A stretch of 64,000 bases of DNA from Trogon surrucura (lineage: Eukaryota; Chordata; Aves; Trogoniformes; Trogonidae), in contig CM036617.1 in assembly GCA_020746105.1 (NCBI GenBank), positions 204,125,971 through 204,189,970 of the forward strand, read 5' to 3'. The notes below the pieces were generated by a model. That model was not told the origin of the DNA. It searched no databases and was given only the letters and a program-made list of their open reading frames with translations. Positions within the stretch are counted from its first letter, which is position 1; each line of letters starts with the position of its first letter. The translations under genes were made by a program, and so were the position numbers. Below are positions 1-13,130 of this stretch, piece by piece.

Positions 1-3000
1 CTTTAGTACCAGTATCATGAGATGCTTCCAACGAACAATGAAACAAGCACAGGTGCCCCAATCACTATTCCATGGCCTTAGGAGGGCAGCTTTGATCCAA
101 ATAAAAGCTTTCTGGCTGAATTTTTTGGCTGAATGCAGAATCTTCAGCTAAAATTCAGTTAGCATCTACTCCAGTACTTCTACAAGTTCTTTAATCAAGA
201 ACTATTGACCAAATAATTTAAAAACACAACACCAGTCCTACTGAAATGACTTTGCACGCTGCGTGTTGCATTAGATTCCTAAACATTGCTCCAAATTTTT
301 GGAAGCCTTTTACAATTTTATGGTTTCTTTCAAGCCTTCAAGAGAGTGCCTACTGAGGTTACAAATTGCTCTTACTGGATTTGGCTTTTATTACTACAAA
401 AGAAAAAAAAACATACTTCCCTACAATTTTCTTTGAATCTCTTTTATTAAGTTGCAGCAATCAACAATAAGACAATCATAAAAAAAATCATGCTGCAAGA
501 CCTTAGGATGAATTTTATCAACAAAAGATTTAGAAAATAACAATTCAAACTGTAGAAAATTGCAACAGAAACCAAAACATTATCTACCCAAGTTGTGAAA
601 AAAATTAATAGGTTTATCTATTAACATATGTATCATCAAAATGTAATTTTTTACTACATCTGTCCTTCAACTTTATAATTGCCAAACAATTAACTGATTC
701 CAGAAGTTATACAATTCTCAGGACCAGTGATGAGCTACTACAGATGGATCTCAGACACCTTTCAAGAACCTGCCTTTGCCACGTAACTTCTCTCAGGAAC
801 ATATTTCTACGGCTGTTTATTTTTCATGTTGCCTCAGTAAAACATGGCTAGTCTTAGAAGGCAGTGAAAAGCCTCTGCCATCCCCAGGGTCCTCAACTAT
901 AAACCAAATTAACAATCGTTTCTGAAAAACGACAAGGTGCTGCTACTATGGAAACGGGTGGGAAGCAAAGGTCGTCACACGCTGCTCAGAGAGAGCCTAC
1001 AGGGATCCAAAAGCTCCACATGCAGGGTTCTGCTTCCATAAAGGGTACAAGTCCACAGACAAAGAGAATTTAAAACAAAAACTTTAAAAAAAAAAAGTCA
1101 TAGCCCAGTTCAAATTTAAGAGATGAAGAATGTACACATAATGAAACAGGACTCAATATCACAGCAAAAGGGACCCACAAGTCAGAAAACCAAAAATCTC
1201 TTTGCCACATCCCCAAATTTATATAGCAGGTATTCAGAAATGATATTAAAAAATCACACTTAAAATAGAAAAATATACTACAATCATACAAACATTTGAT
1301 TTGCACTAAAATATTTAACTTCACGAAGTGGTAGGGTGTCATGCAACAAAATGTATTTTAAATTGTATCTTTGGGAAATCTCAGTGAAATCAAAGCTTGC
1401 AATTATGAAAACGTGTTATTAAAATAAGGTGTTGGTTTATTTCAAAATAAAACGAACAGCACATCATCCTCATAAAAGTTGCTTTTCTTGAAATATTAAA
1501 ATGAACTTAAAACACACCTAAAAGACAACCTTCCTCTATCTGCAATCTAAGCTTTAAAATAGTATCATTAATGAAAGTTGTTTATACCTTTCAAAAAGGA
1601 CAGATTGATTTGTTTTCCCACTAACACAATGCTTTTCTGCAGGCGTGATAAATTACTATGAACAAAGAAAGAATCTAGTTAGAAAGAAGAAAAACCTGTT
1701 TATTAACAAACAGGGAGACTATTAGAACTTAAAGCCTCAATCATGAAAATGTTACTGTTAATTTTGTGGAAAGGTATTTGAGCAGAAGGTATAAGAATTT
1801 TTATTCAGCTCCATGAGAATTTGTTAAAGGATAATCAGAAGATACAGTTTTTGTTGAAGTAATTTGTATTTAATTATACAAGACTTTCAAAAGATTTGCT
1901 CTATGTTTGTGGAAAGAAAAGAGAACAGTAGATTGTTGAGGTTATTTGGAAATTTCCATCCATAGCTTTTTGTAAAAGTGAAAAAAAAACCACAATTGAC
2001 AGTATTTTAATGAAAAAAAACAAGAAAGCACAGATATTTCAACTGTTATCTCTATTGCCCTATCCACTAAACCATGTTCCCCCTTCAAAATAAACTATTT
2101 ATTTCTGCCTAGAAGGCAAAAAAAAACCCCTGTGTATACTTTTTTACATCTATTTAGCTTATTCAAGTTATTATTACTATTTTCTAAGTCACTACATGAA
2201 ACCTGCATTTTCAATACTATTTATTGTGTTTCATAAAAGTTCCATTAGAAACAAATTCGAAGCAAATATAAGTTGGAGGCATCATTTCCATTTATTACTT
2301 TTCATAATACCTTTTTCATGCAGAGGTATCAACACAATCTACAGAATTATTGTCACTGTTCTCAAAGACAGAAAAAGGACAAAGAAGTCACAGCGTAGCG
2401 TCTAATCATTGTCATGTACCCAAACCAACGGAATATATGTTAAAAGTTGTAAAATACAGTGTCCATACGGATAATTATGATGATCCGATTTAAGACTATT
2501 GTGAAAGATTGTCGGTTTGATATGTTTTTGGTTTGTGTGGGTCATTCTCCTTTTCAAAAACAGACACCAGGAGGTCAGGGTGATGCCTTTGGAGCAAAAG
2601 TGAGATCCCTGAAGAGCTTCCCTTCAGAGCAACTGAGGACACCCAGGAAGGAAAGTTCTGTTGGGCACAGTGAAGACCAGAAGCCAAATGACAGAAGGCA
2701 AAAGACAAAGAACTGGAGACTTGCACCTACCAGACCCCGAAAGATGGACGGGAGGATCAGGATGCAAACGGAGTTTGGTGAAAGGGGCCAAAGAGAGAGC
2801 CAAGGAGCGTGCTAGGATTCAGGAGGTCACTAAGGGCACAGCTATTGCAGTGTTTCAGTTTGCATTGCAAGAATTCTTTTGAACTACATTCTCATGTACA
2901 TTCATGTAATGAATGATGACTTGCACTACAGAGTTTTTCTCCACAGACCCACTCCTACTGCTCTGTGCTATTTGCCCATGCAGATACTCCAAATTTAGAA

Positions 3001-6000
3001 ATCAAACCTGGCAGCAAATCTGCCCTACAAAGATGCACTGAACAGGCATAAAGTTGCCAACAAACTCCTTTTAGTTCTGCTCTCCCATAAATAGAAAGAA
3101 TTTTGTGACTAATAAAGAAACTAATTATTCCAATTTCTACTTAATGAAAACCAGACTCGAAACAATTCAGAAAGCCTTTTTGGAATGCTTTCAAGTGAAA
3201 GAGGAGGAGCTGTGTTAACCCACCTTCAAGCTCAGGCCAACCCGAGCTTTTACTGAGTACCCAGCGTCCTGTCATAGGCAGTACAAGTAGTTAAGAACTC
3301 CCCTCTTGCACATGAAAGACTTCCTGCAAAGTTTTTGCATATTCTATTTCCACCATCACTAACAAGCGTAACAGAAAAAAAATGAGAGTCAGACTGGGAA
3401 TTTGACACAATGTTTTCCCATATACTCCCTCTCCGCAGGAAAAGACAATCAGACACAAAGTATTTTAGTTTCAAAGATATTCAGCCAAACCAAACCACAG
3501 AAGAGTGTGTGATTTTATCTTGGCCATCTGCTTCATTTATAAGCAAAGAATGTTCAATACACTGCAATAAATTCAAAGCCTTCAATCTGTCTCCTGTCAC
3601 AAGAGATATGAGAATCTTGCAGTGCAAAAGAAACAAATGAGAAAAACTGTGAATCTCTATTAATTCCTGAAGGGCCCAAACACCTTTTTAATCCATATTA
3701 AAATAGAATATCATGTCCAATTTTCTTTATTATTCTGATATTCAGAAATATAGAAATAATACAGCAAAACTCCAATCACCACATAAAAATGAAGATTTCT
3801 CAGAACTTGGTAAACATCTACCATGTAATTCTTAGCACTCTGAAGTCAAATGGGCACCACCATCTTCCCTCCAGAAAAGGAAAGCACAGTTAATTCTAAA
3901 TTATTAGCACACGCTCTCTTTCATTATTCACCCTCTATGAGAAAGCATGGCCATGTACAATTGCCAGTCCAACCTCCAGCAGTAATAGTATTCATCAGTA
4001 ATCTTCTTGTGAGCCTTTACAATGGCCCTACTACTTGACTTCAATCAGCTGTAAAGCTCCTTTATTCTGTTATCACATCGGCGTGAGGGAATGAATGCCA
4101 AGGCTTGAACGCCCTCCTAAAGGAGCGAAGCCCTGCTCTCAGAATAGCAATGAGCTTCAGCCGACACTGCTCAACACATTCTTTCGCGCTCTCTTGCAGA
4201 GGAACGCACGCGTGGCAAAAATAAATATCTGTGGAGTGCAAATGCTAAGAAACATATCTCCAGAATAATATACTAAACAGAGCATATCGCAGTTTAATAG
4301 AAAGAGTTGGAAGCTGATATAAAGGATGCAATTAATAGACTTAACTGGCAGCAGTTGTGCTCCATTTGTCAGAAGAAAGGGATGGGTGGAATAATTATTC
4401 CTCTAGTGAGAAAGATACTCAGAATTTCAATGCAGAATGTCTTATCTATTAATACTCAATTCTCCTTAAGCTCTTTTTATTTTTGCTTATGCAAGGACCT
4501 AGGCACAGGCTTGTTCTTGCTCATTTTATGAAAGAGAAGAAACCAAAAGATTCAGATTCAAAAAATGTATGATGGTTGATACTCTAAGTAGAATCTTTAG
4601 GGGCTCAGCCTGTCTCCTCTCTGTCCTGTTTACTGCTGAGCACATTGCTTTAGCCAAAACAAGGAGGTTAGCCTGACACAAAATCTTTATTAGTGTGCCC
4701 CAGAATCTAGAGCACCAAAATGACCAAAATTATTAGACAACTCTGACAGAAAAGCAAATTGCCATTCATAATTTAATGCTGTTTTTTGGACTGACTCTTC
4801 TGGCTTTTATTTTTGTGATTTCAAATACATCATCAACACTCTATCATGAAAATAAGCTATACTTTAGGAGGAAGGAACAAAAGTGCATTTCTAACTCAAA
4901 CGTATTGGTGGATTTTCAGTAATAAACATATTACAAAATGCTTTACAAAAATCTGAATTTCAACAGTTACTTATGATAAACTTCACTTTCTGATCAGCTA
5001 TAAAAGTGTTTTTCCTCTAGAAAGGTTATTTCTACTAAATACTTTTAAAATCTTTCAATCAAAATTTATTTTCATAATAATACTGAAAAATGTATACAGT
5101 CTTGCAAATATGAGACAGAGTGGCTGAAAGCAGAAAAGATATCAGAAAGCTTGCCAAACAGCTATCCTAAGAAAATTCATTCTTTTCTTAGTACATTCTC
5201 TTTCAAATCAACATCAAGTTGCAAGTCCATTTATTCTGTACATTTTACACAACATAATCTCAAAACCAATGTGTTTATGGTTCTTTCCTTACAATCACTA
5301 AGGTATTTTCGTCAATGATTTATAGTAAAAAAAAATAATCATCCTCCTATGTGAGCTTATTTAAATTCCTGTGATTTTCCGTTAAGGATGAAGAGAAAGG
5401 ATGGTGCTGTAGCCTGTGAAATGCCTTTGTGTTGTCTGACCAGAAGCAGATCATTTCAGTTGTGCACTAAATTCTACAGTTCACTTTAGAGCAAACACAA
5501 ATACAGTGAAATCTTTCTGCTGTGAAGTATCTGTCAGCATCAACTCCTTGGAGAAGCAGAGAAGAACCTTTGTGCCCCTTCTCAGGAACAAGGCATTGAT
5601 GTGGCAACTGAATGGGGCTTCTGAGCACTGTTCCGAGAGCATGAACTGACATCTCAGCATACTGGAGATATATCAAAACTTCACAAGTGACTCAACTGAT
5701 GACGTTTTCTTGAGGAGCTACAATGGTCCAGTGATAGAAACAACTCTTCCAGGAGGAATATTCTAAATATTGTCTCCTGCACCTCTCAATCCCACTTGTA
5801 AAGAGATCAAAACTCGGGATGCAGATCTAGAAAACAGCTTCCCAAGTGAAAGTAAATAGCTAAAATTGCGTCTACAGTGGTGCTAGTCTTTAGTATTCTA
5901 CTCACACTCTCGCCCAGCAATTTAAGGAAGACACCAACAGAAATGGGTAAAGAGACATTTTGATTCTTTTTGCTCTAAGTACAGGTGAGCAACAAAAAAC

Positions 6001-6027
6001 TTTCATAACTCAGTCAGCCCTGAATTC
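1..6027. other. Unique AT-rich non-coding stretch (probable intron)
   Basis: No exon, recognisable transposon or RNA gene was found here. The short open frames are scattered, lack conserved peptide patterns and fit chance in AT-rich DNA. Two less AT-rich patches stand out. One is about 2560-2840, which could be a decayed LTR or other old insert. The other is about 4075-4230, which keeps several CpGs and looks more like a conserved non-coding element. Exon pairs on the minus strand further up place this region in, or just beyond, the 3' part of a TBC1D22 gene; the remaining 3' exons were not located. Confidence 0.5.
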
Positions 6028-6090
6028 ATCAGGCAGTTGGACTAGATGATTGTTGTAAGTCCCTTCCAGCTGAAATATTCTATTCTATTA
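6028..6090 (+). mobile_element. CR1 LINE, 3'-terminal fragment
   Basis: The stretch reads as the last 60 or so bases of a plus-strand CR1: the 'GTTGGACTAGATGAT' block, then 'CCCTTCCAGCTGAAATATTC', then a short ATTCT pentamer tail. Only the 3' end is present, as expected from the strong 5' truncation typical of CR1. The pentamer tail differs from the ATTCTATG octamer of most other copies here, so it belongs to another subfamily. Confidence 0.85.
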
Positions 6091-8159
6091 CACTAATTAT
6101 ATCCTAACAAACAGTTATTAGCAGTTGCAGGCTGTAAAACTGAAACACATCACACGTGGAAAGGGGCCAGAAACGACTGCTTCTAACAAGGCCAGACAGC
6201 CGTCCCCTGCCTCCTCTCACAGCAGCGTGATACAGAATTGCCCGGCTCTGCCCCCCTCCCCATGCCTTGGTTATACTTAATTATGCCTAACAAACAATAA
6301 AGCTAAATTAGAACAGGATCCTCCTCACAGCCATGGGCAGAAGCAAGAAAATGAATGGCAGCTGAGATACCACAAGTCCAGTCCCCCACTGACAGCCGAA
6401 CGAGCAAGCACTCGTAGCTCACATTTGGCTTCAGCGAGCAACATTACTCAAACTAACTCAGCTGCGCCGAAGGTAGATGGCAAGGAGACACATGCTTGAT
6501 GAGCTAAAGACTTCTCAAGGTTGTTAACATGCTGTTTTTACACAACACTAATGAACACGTGGCCATCAGTGTCAGGATTAAGCATGAGATTAGGCTTGTA
6601 GTTAATACCATGTGGTTTAGTATGGGCATGACTACTTCCCACGGGGCTCATCTTCATGTTTCCAAGAACTTTTTCTAAATACGAAGAGTTTTCTCAATCA
6701 GGATTTATTTGTATTCCTGAAACCAGTGAAACAGAATAAGGGCAAAATGAAAAAAAAAGACCCACAACAAAAAAAAAAACCCACAAATTGGTGAGCAAAA
6801 CATTTTGTGAAGATTTAACTCCACAAAGTCTACTTTTCTACTGATACTAGCAGAATATTTTGGAAATAATGCCATAAAAACCATTTATAGCAACAAGTTG
6901 ATTAATCTGAAAAAAGCTAAGGTAATAAAATACATATAGTAGCTTAAATCATACAAATATAAATTCAAACACATCTAAAAGAAAACAGATACTCATTAAA
7001 TTTTAATATCAAAATAAGCAAGTGCTAAATTCCTCATTAAAAAGTTCTTTGCAGAGCCTAAAATTTACTACAATAAAGATATCTGCAACACTACTCTAAC
7101 TTTGCATAACTTTCTGTCAATGACGTAGACTTAGCGATATGATGGAAAGGCTAATAATGCAGTATTTAGTCCTTATATAAAGGAATTAACTGGAAGAAAA
7201 ATTAATTGAAAATCATTTTAAATTACTCAAAAAGATAAAAATATTTCCTTAGTTTCCCTTGATTTTGCAATCAGTTCTTTATAGGATCAAAGCATGTTAA
7301 TGAAACTGTTTTATTTAGAAATGTTAAATACAAGACAATTCATTTCTCCTACACTTTGTTTTCCTTGCTCCCCCACTGAACGTGTTAATGCTATTAAACA
7401 ATATAAATGTCTTGTCCATAGTGGTAAGCTATCATGTTTAAAATTAAAGAAGTACTTGTTTCCAAATACACGTGCCCCTGGCATTTAAACCGATACAGGA
7501 CTGACATTAACACTTTGTGAAGAATAAAATACTTCCAATATCTATCTTGCAAGAATATGGAGCTAAATAAGACGTAAATAATGACAAACTGGTTTACCAG
7601 AAATACTGGAGGTCTAAGTATCGATACCTTGCAAATCAATATTATACATTTTTCTATTTGAATACGTAAATTAGCAGAAAGCCTTCATTACTAATAATAC
7701 AAGTCAATAAACACAGTGAAGGAAAAAGTGCTGCCTAATTTCACATGTCCATTTTGCGTTCCTTGGTATAATTCTAGACCCTAAATGTAACATCAAACAT
7801 TTCAACAGTGATGTGGGTATGACAAAACAGTGTATTGCAGAAAAAAAGATAGACTTCTATCACATGAAGTCAGTAAAAGAGTGTTAAAAATAACATCTTT
7901 TTTAACCTTTCTAGAATTATCCTTCTGCTTGTTAAGACAACCTACGGAACTCCTATATGATACAACTGACAAACTTTACAAGTGTCCAGTTAGCTTGGAA
8001 AACTTAGCTACGCATCTTTTATCAAGTGGAAAGTATCCAAACGTTATCAGCATAGCTTCAGTGTTTCAGTACAGCTGCTCTAAAAGAATCTCTAGGTTGA
8101 ATATCTTGTCTTTGACAGCTGCCAGTGGTAAGGAAAAATTCAAGGAGGTATAAGCTTCA
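6091..8159. other. Unique intronic stretch with a possible conserved segment
   Basis: No gene or clear repeat. Between about 6120 and 6660 base composition is more balanced than in the flanks, and the sequence holds E-box-like (CACGTG) and homeodomain-like (TTAATTA, TAAT) words without repeat similarity. That is the look of a conserved non-coding element, but conservation cannot be judged from one sequence. The remainder (6660-8159) is plain AT-rich DNA. Confidence 0.4.
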
Positions 8160-8905
8160 GGTAACATCCTCCCATCCCCTAGCATCTTGGTACAGAGATT
8201 CTTCAAGTCAGATGTTGGAATCTGTTTCAATACCTAATGAAGGATTTTTCTGTCACAAGGTTGCTCAGTCACTTTTTGACTCCCTATAAAATTCAGGACT
8301 CACAGCCATGTGCGAAAGTGTTCCACAATTCAACTGCGTACACTGGGAAGAAGCATCTTCTTAGGCTTGAACCTGACACCCGTTTTTAAACGTGACTAAA
8401 CTTTTCCCTATGCCACATGTATTTTATATAGCTGTACTATATTCCCCTTTCAACTATTTTTTTCCCCAGAAGATGCAATTCTTTGTTTTCACTCATTCTT
8501 AACTTCCTCCAACCTCGACCTTGTTCCATAGGAACAACATGGATGTATATCAAAAACAAAATTAGGCTCCCTTTTATATTCCACTCTAACATTTTCATAG
8601 AAGTATCATGATGTCAAGTGCTTACACAGTTCATGGTTAATGATTATGTACAAAAACATAATATCCTTTTTCTCCCCAAATCTTTCCATGTCACTTTACA
8701 CTTACATGAATGGGAATTTGAAGTGTTATTTCATCACTGCCACTCTGTTTCAGGAAGTCCTTCTGCTTCTCTTGGGTCATAAGTTCGCTTCTATGTTTAC
8801 TCTGACTGAGCTGTTAGCAGCTGCAGGCTTTCTTATTCTGTTATTCACCTTCCTTCCCCAATCACTTGTGAAGATACTGAATAATGACATGTTCAAAACT
8901 AAGCA
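8160..8905 (-). mobile_element. Ancient amniote CR1-type LINE remnant
   Basis: Read on the minus strand, the order of blocks resembles old amniote CR1 copies. The segment around 8310-8400 matches the 'failed-to-hold, fused-fragment' region seen as AGTGTTCCACAATTCAAC followed by GAAGAAGCATCTTCTT. Around 8430-8530 lies the block describing the RT C-terminal region. At 8730-8905 comes the upstream part that in intact copies precedes the catalytic motif. Divergence is high and no reading frame survives. It is much older than the other CR1 copies in this window. The assignment rests on block order by eye; it could be an L3-like relative. Confidence 0.5.
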
Positions 8906-10759
8906 TGCAATATTTACGTAATGTAAATACAGATAGCACACACAGCCAAAACATACAGATGTCTGCAATGTTTTCTGTTTATCAACTTAAAAATGTATTT
9001 TAATTTGAAAATTCACTACTTGTTATGCTACCAGATACTTCTCTTTTGTTCAGAGATTAAATAAAGAAAATATTGTTTTATTCCAACTTCATCTACTGTG
9101 TTTGAAAGTAACTGAATGACTTTTTTTACATTTATAATTGGCAGAATAAGTTCCTTCAGAGTGAAAAAAGGAGAAATACTGTTAAATCAAAATGGATGTT
9201 CCCAATACTATTTCCCAGGGGCTTGCACTGTCTTCTCTGAGTGACAACTACTCAACAACTGTATTATATCAGTGATAATAACTAAAAAAAAAAGGGTTCA
9301 CCAAAGATACTTTAACTATATGGTATCCTGAAATGTGTTTAGTGTTTTTTAAGCCCTGTAATTCTCTCCCCAATAGTAATATTGCTGTACAAATTTCACA
9401 TTTTAATAATAAATCACCACAACTATTAATGTTCCCTCTGTGTTCACTGTCTCTGAAATAATGGAATTCAACAAAAAGTAATAACAAATAAAGTTACTAA
9501 GTATATCTAAAGTATAATAGGATAAAATGACACTTAGACATGCCTTTTTCTTTTATGTCTTATTTTTCCCCTCTAATGAAATCTTCAGTCCAGCTGAGAA
9601 AATAATATTTTTTCAATTTAAATAAATGTAAAAATTAAAAAAAAAAGCTAATTACAGTTGACTGAATTTTAATACAAAAGAAATCTAATAAAAGATGATA
9701 TCAGACTCGAGGACTTTCAAAGAAACAGGGTAAAAAAGGCATTTTCAAATGCCCAGAGATAGTTCTGCTGCAGTTAATCTTTAAACAGAATTATTTCAAC
9801 AACACTATAGGTGCTGTTGTTATTTTCTAGTTAATTGCAGATGAGAACAAAGTTTTCTGACACTCTTACCAAACTCCCTCTAAAAAATTTCTAATTTTAG
9901 TCAGAAGGAAAACAACCTCACACCAAAATTAGAAATGAACCTCTTATAACGAACATCTGTTTTCAAATCTGACTGAATCTGCAGGCTGAAGGATCACCAC
10001 AGAGGACTTTGCATGGTGCCCAGCTAATCGTCCATCCTCAAACAGAAAAGTATCTTTGACTGTAAAGCTTTGATTCAAAGTCTAGAAAATATATACCTTA
10101 GTTCTCTTTAAAGTATCAGCCATAAATTTATGAACTATATTTTAAATATTGTTGATGAGAAACCGTCATGATATGGGCTTTCCTGTTCGTTTCTCACAGC
10201 TACATATCATCTTGCCAGTTAAATCTTTCTGAATGGTCTCATTTTTAAATCCTACTCCCTTTGACTGTGATCCATGCTTACTTTAAGCTGAGAAAAAGGC
10301 ATAAAGGGCTTACATGGATTTATATATAAAAGGCTTAATGGATTTATGAAGAAGAATGTTGTAAGAAGGATCACTTTGACAGTTTGATTAGATTAACACA
10401 ATCAGTTTCAACAATATATGCTGCCCTTAAAAATACAGGTACTGCAACTATCTTAGTGGATGTTATTGCATTTAAATTGAAAAGCAGCAATGTCACATTT
10501 TTCCAATGCAAATTTCCATGGAAAATGAACTAAAACACACAGAATAAAGATAACAGCATTTATAAAAACACTTCTCTAATCAAAAGAATACATTAGTAAA
10601 AATGAAGCATAACAACCTGTATGCTTGTTTGTGAAGTAGCATTTATATTTTTGAAACATACACGAAATTTGTAATTGGTATACATATATGTAAAATAACA
10701 TGACAATTTCTGAAACTGTTGAGTTGCACAGGAAAAAAATTACTAAATCACAAATTGAA
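8906..10759. other. Unique AT-rich stretch
   Basis: No gene and no recognised transposon. A perfect 12-bp inverted repeat (ATTTCTAATTTT at 9887-9898, its complement at 9925-9936) could form a small stem with a 26-base loop, which is within what AT-rich sequence yields by chance. Confidence 0.5.
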
Positions 10760-11804
10760 ATATTTACAACACAGCAGGAGTTTATGAAAGGCAAGTCCTG
10801 CTTGAGTAACTTCATCACCTTCTACGACGAGGTGACCCGCTCAGCGGATGAGGGAAAGGCTGTGGATGCTGTCTACCTGGACTTTAGCAAAATCTTTGAC
10901 ACTGTTTCCCACAGGATCCTCCTAGAGAAACTGGCTGCTCATGGCTTGGATGGGTTTGCTGTTCGCTGAGTGAAAAACTGACTGGATGGCTGGGCCCAAA
11001 GAGTGGTGGTGAATGGAGTTAAATGCAGTCAGTGGCCGCTCACAAGTGGTGCTCCCCAGAGTTCAGCATAGCGGCCAGTTCTGCTTAACGTCTTCATTAA
11101 TGACCTTGACGAGAGGATCAAGAAGGGACCTGCACAGGCTGGATCACTGGGCCAAGGTCAACATCATGAAATTCAATGAGGCCAAATGCCAGGTCCTGCA
11201 CTTCGGCCACAACAACCACCAGCAGCGCTACAGGCTTGGGGAGGAGTGGCTGGAGAGCTGGCAGGCAGAGAGGGACCTGGGGGTGTTGAGGGACAGCGGC
11301 TGAACAGGAGCCAGCAGTGTGCCCAGGTGGCCAGGAAGGCCAACAGCATCCTGGCCTGGATCAGGAATGGTGTTGTCAGCCGGAGCAGGGAGGTGATCAT
11401 GCCCCTGTACTGAGTTTTGGCGAGACCTCACCTCGAGTGCTGTGTCCAATTTTGGGCCTCTCACTGCAAGAGGGACATGAGGTGCTGGAGAGGGTACAGA
11501 GGCGGTTACCAAGCTGGGAAAGGGCTTAGAACATAAGTCTTACAAGGAAAGGCTGAGGGATCTGGGGCTGTTTAGCCTGGAGGAGAGGAGACTGAGGGGA
11601 GACCTTATCGCTCTCTGCAACTACCTGCAAGGAGGTTGTAGCGAGAGGGGGGGTGGTCTGTTCCCCGTAGTGATAGGGCAAGAGGAAACTGCCTCAAGTT
11701 GCACCAGGGGAAGTTTATTTAGGAAATACTAGGAAATATTTCTTCCCTGGAAGGGTTGTCAAGCATTGGAACAGGCTGCTCAGCAAAGTGGTGGAGTCAC
11801 CATC

Positions 11805-12495
11805 TGTAAGAGACTGTGTTAGTCTTTTGCTGAAACGAAACCACTGAAGGCATCACTACCATCACAACGGAGCAACTGCTAGACTAGAGGTTTCCTGTTG
11901 TTGTACAGACCTGAGCATGAAGCGTACTCTGAGAAACTGAACCTAAAGTGAATTCCGAGAAATTCTACCCAGCCTCCACGCATGTGCCCAGCCCCAGGGT
12001 CTGCTTCTCGAGACCCCCACAGTGATGGCATTGGGCATGCGTACCCCTGCTGGTGAGAGGTGGAGTTACGCAGATCAGCTCTTACAATATGCAAAAAGAT
12101 TCTCAGAAGAAACATAAATATGTAATAAGATGACACGATAAAAGCGGAAGAAAGGACTGCTTCACGGCTTTTTTTCTGCTACTCTGCTTGTTTGTCTTTT
12201 CCTGGTTCTGCTCTGCTTCTCCCGTCCGGACTCTCCTCTGGCTCGACTGCAGCTTCCCCCACCCTCATTGCTCCAAGGACAGATTGAACTGTTGGAATCT
12301 CAGTTTCGTGGTGGTTACTTCTCCTTTCGCTTTCCTTCCTCTTTTCTGTCTCCCCCTTTTCTCCCTTCTCTGCACTCGCGCACCAGCTGTCAGACTAATA
12401 AAGCTCTTGGGTGCTTGACTCCGTTTTGAGTCTTAATTCTGTTCTCGGGTATATGAGCGGAACCTTTCGCACTGGTCCCGGACCGGCTTGCGACA
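11805..12495 (+). mobile_element. Solo LTR of an endogenous retrovirus, inserted in CR1
   Basis: The 691-bp insert starts TGTAAGAG and ends TTGCGACA, giving the TG...CA ends of a retroviral LTR. It is flanked by a 5-bp duplication CCATC at 11800-11804 and 12496-12500, and it interrupts a CR1 at a single point. A weak TATA-like word (GATAAAAG, 12137-12144) and a polyadenylation signal (AATAAA, 12397-12402) give plus-strand polarity, with U3, a pyrimidine-rich R region and a short U5. There is no primer-binding site, internal region or coding sequence, so this is a solo LTR left by recombination between two LTRs. A 5-bp duplication is usual for ERVL-like (class III) elements, but the family was not identified. 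Confidence 0.88.
12397..12402 (+). terminator. LTR polyadenylation signal
   Basis: AATAAA followed by GCTCTTGGGTGCTTGACTCC, the usual layout at the R/U5 part of an LTR. It lies antisense to the host gene. Confidence 0.7.
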
Positions 12496-12916
12496 CCATC
12501 CCTGGAGGTATTTAAAGATGTGTAGATGTGGCACTTTGGGACACAGTTTGGTGGTGGACATAGCAGTGTTAGTTTTATGGCTGTACTCAGTGATCTGAAA
12601 GGTCTTTTTCAAACTAAATGATTCTATAAATGTGTTCCATATATTATAGGCCATACTCTACTGGAAAGACAAATATATAATGCTCTAGTTCTGTCTTTTA
12701 TTAGAAATATCCAGAAGGTTCAAAAGATGAAGTAACTGACCAAATGTCTGGCAACTGTTAACAGATCTGATTCAAAGAACCACAGAAAAGAAAATGATCT
12801 ATTATAATTTTGCCTTCTTGAATTTGTTGTTCTGACTATCCTAACATTATGTAAACATTGCTTTATTGCTACTCCACTGAGTTTTACTAAACTTTACAGT
12901 TTAAAAGATAATTCAT

Positions 12917-13130
12917 AATCATAGAATCATAGAATCATAGAATGTTAGGGATTGGAAGGGACCTCGAAAGATCATCAAATCCAATCCCCCTGCCAGAGCA
13001 AGAACGCCTAGATTATGCTACACAGGAACGTGTCCAGGCAGGTCTTGAATGTCTCCAGAGAAGGAGACTCCACAACCTCTCTGGGCAGCCTGTTCCAGTG
13101 TTTCGTCACGCTCACTGAGAAGAAGTTTCC
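12917..13130 (-). mobile_element. CR1 LINE, 3' fragment
   Basis: The plus strand starts with three tandem copies of AATCATAG, the complement of the CR1 3' tail. It then runs through 'TTAGGGATTGGAAGGGACCTC' and the conserved block encoding the ORF2 C-terminus (LETFKTCLD-type peptide, antisense here), and stops at AAGAAGTTTCC. It is close in sequence to the CR1 copy beginning at 50834, so both probably belong to the same subfamily. Confidence 0.92.

Larger units (their letters stand above)
10760..12640 (+). mobile_element. CR1 LINE (3' part of ORF2 and 3' UTR), split by an LTR
   Basis: A 5'-truncated CR1 whose two pieces, about 10760-11804 and 12501-12640, are separated by an LTR. The 5' piece encodes a decayed reverse transcriptase: the peptide KGKSCLSNFITFYDEVT is followed by motif A (YLDFSKIFDT, about 10879-10908). 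The core is then broken by a stop after GFAVR, and parts of the catalytic region are deleted. The 3' piece resumes at 'CCATCCCTGGAGGTATTTAAAG', exactly where the first piece stops, and ends with an AACTAAATGATTCTATAAATG tail. The element is non-functional. The exact 5' boundary is uncertain by some tens of bases. Confidence 0.9.

Noticed and set aside
2459-2882. Plus frames of 118 and 73 codons
   Set aside because: Charged, low-complexity translations in two overlapping frames, no motif and no splice context.
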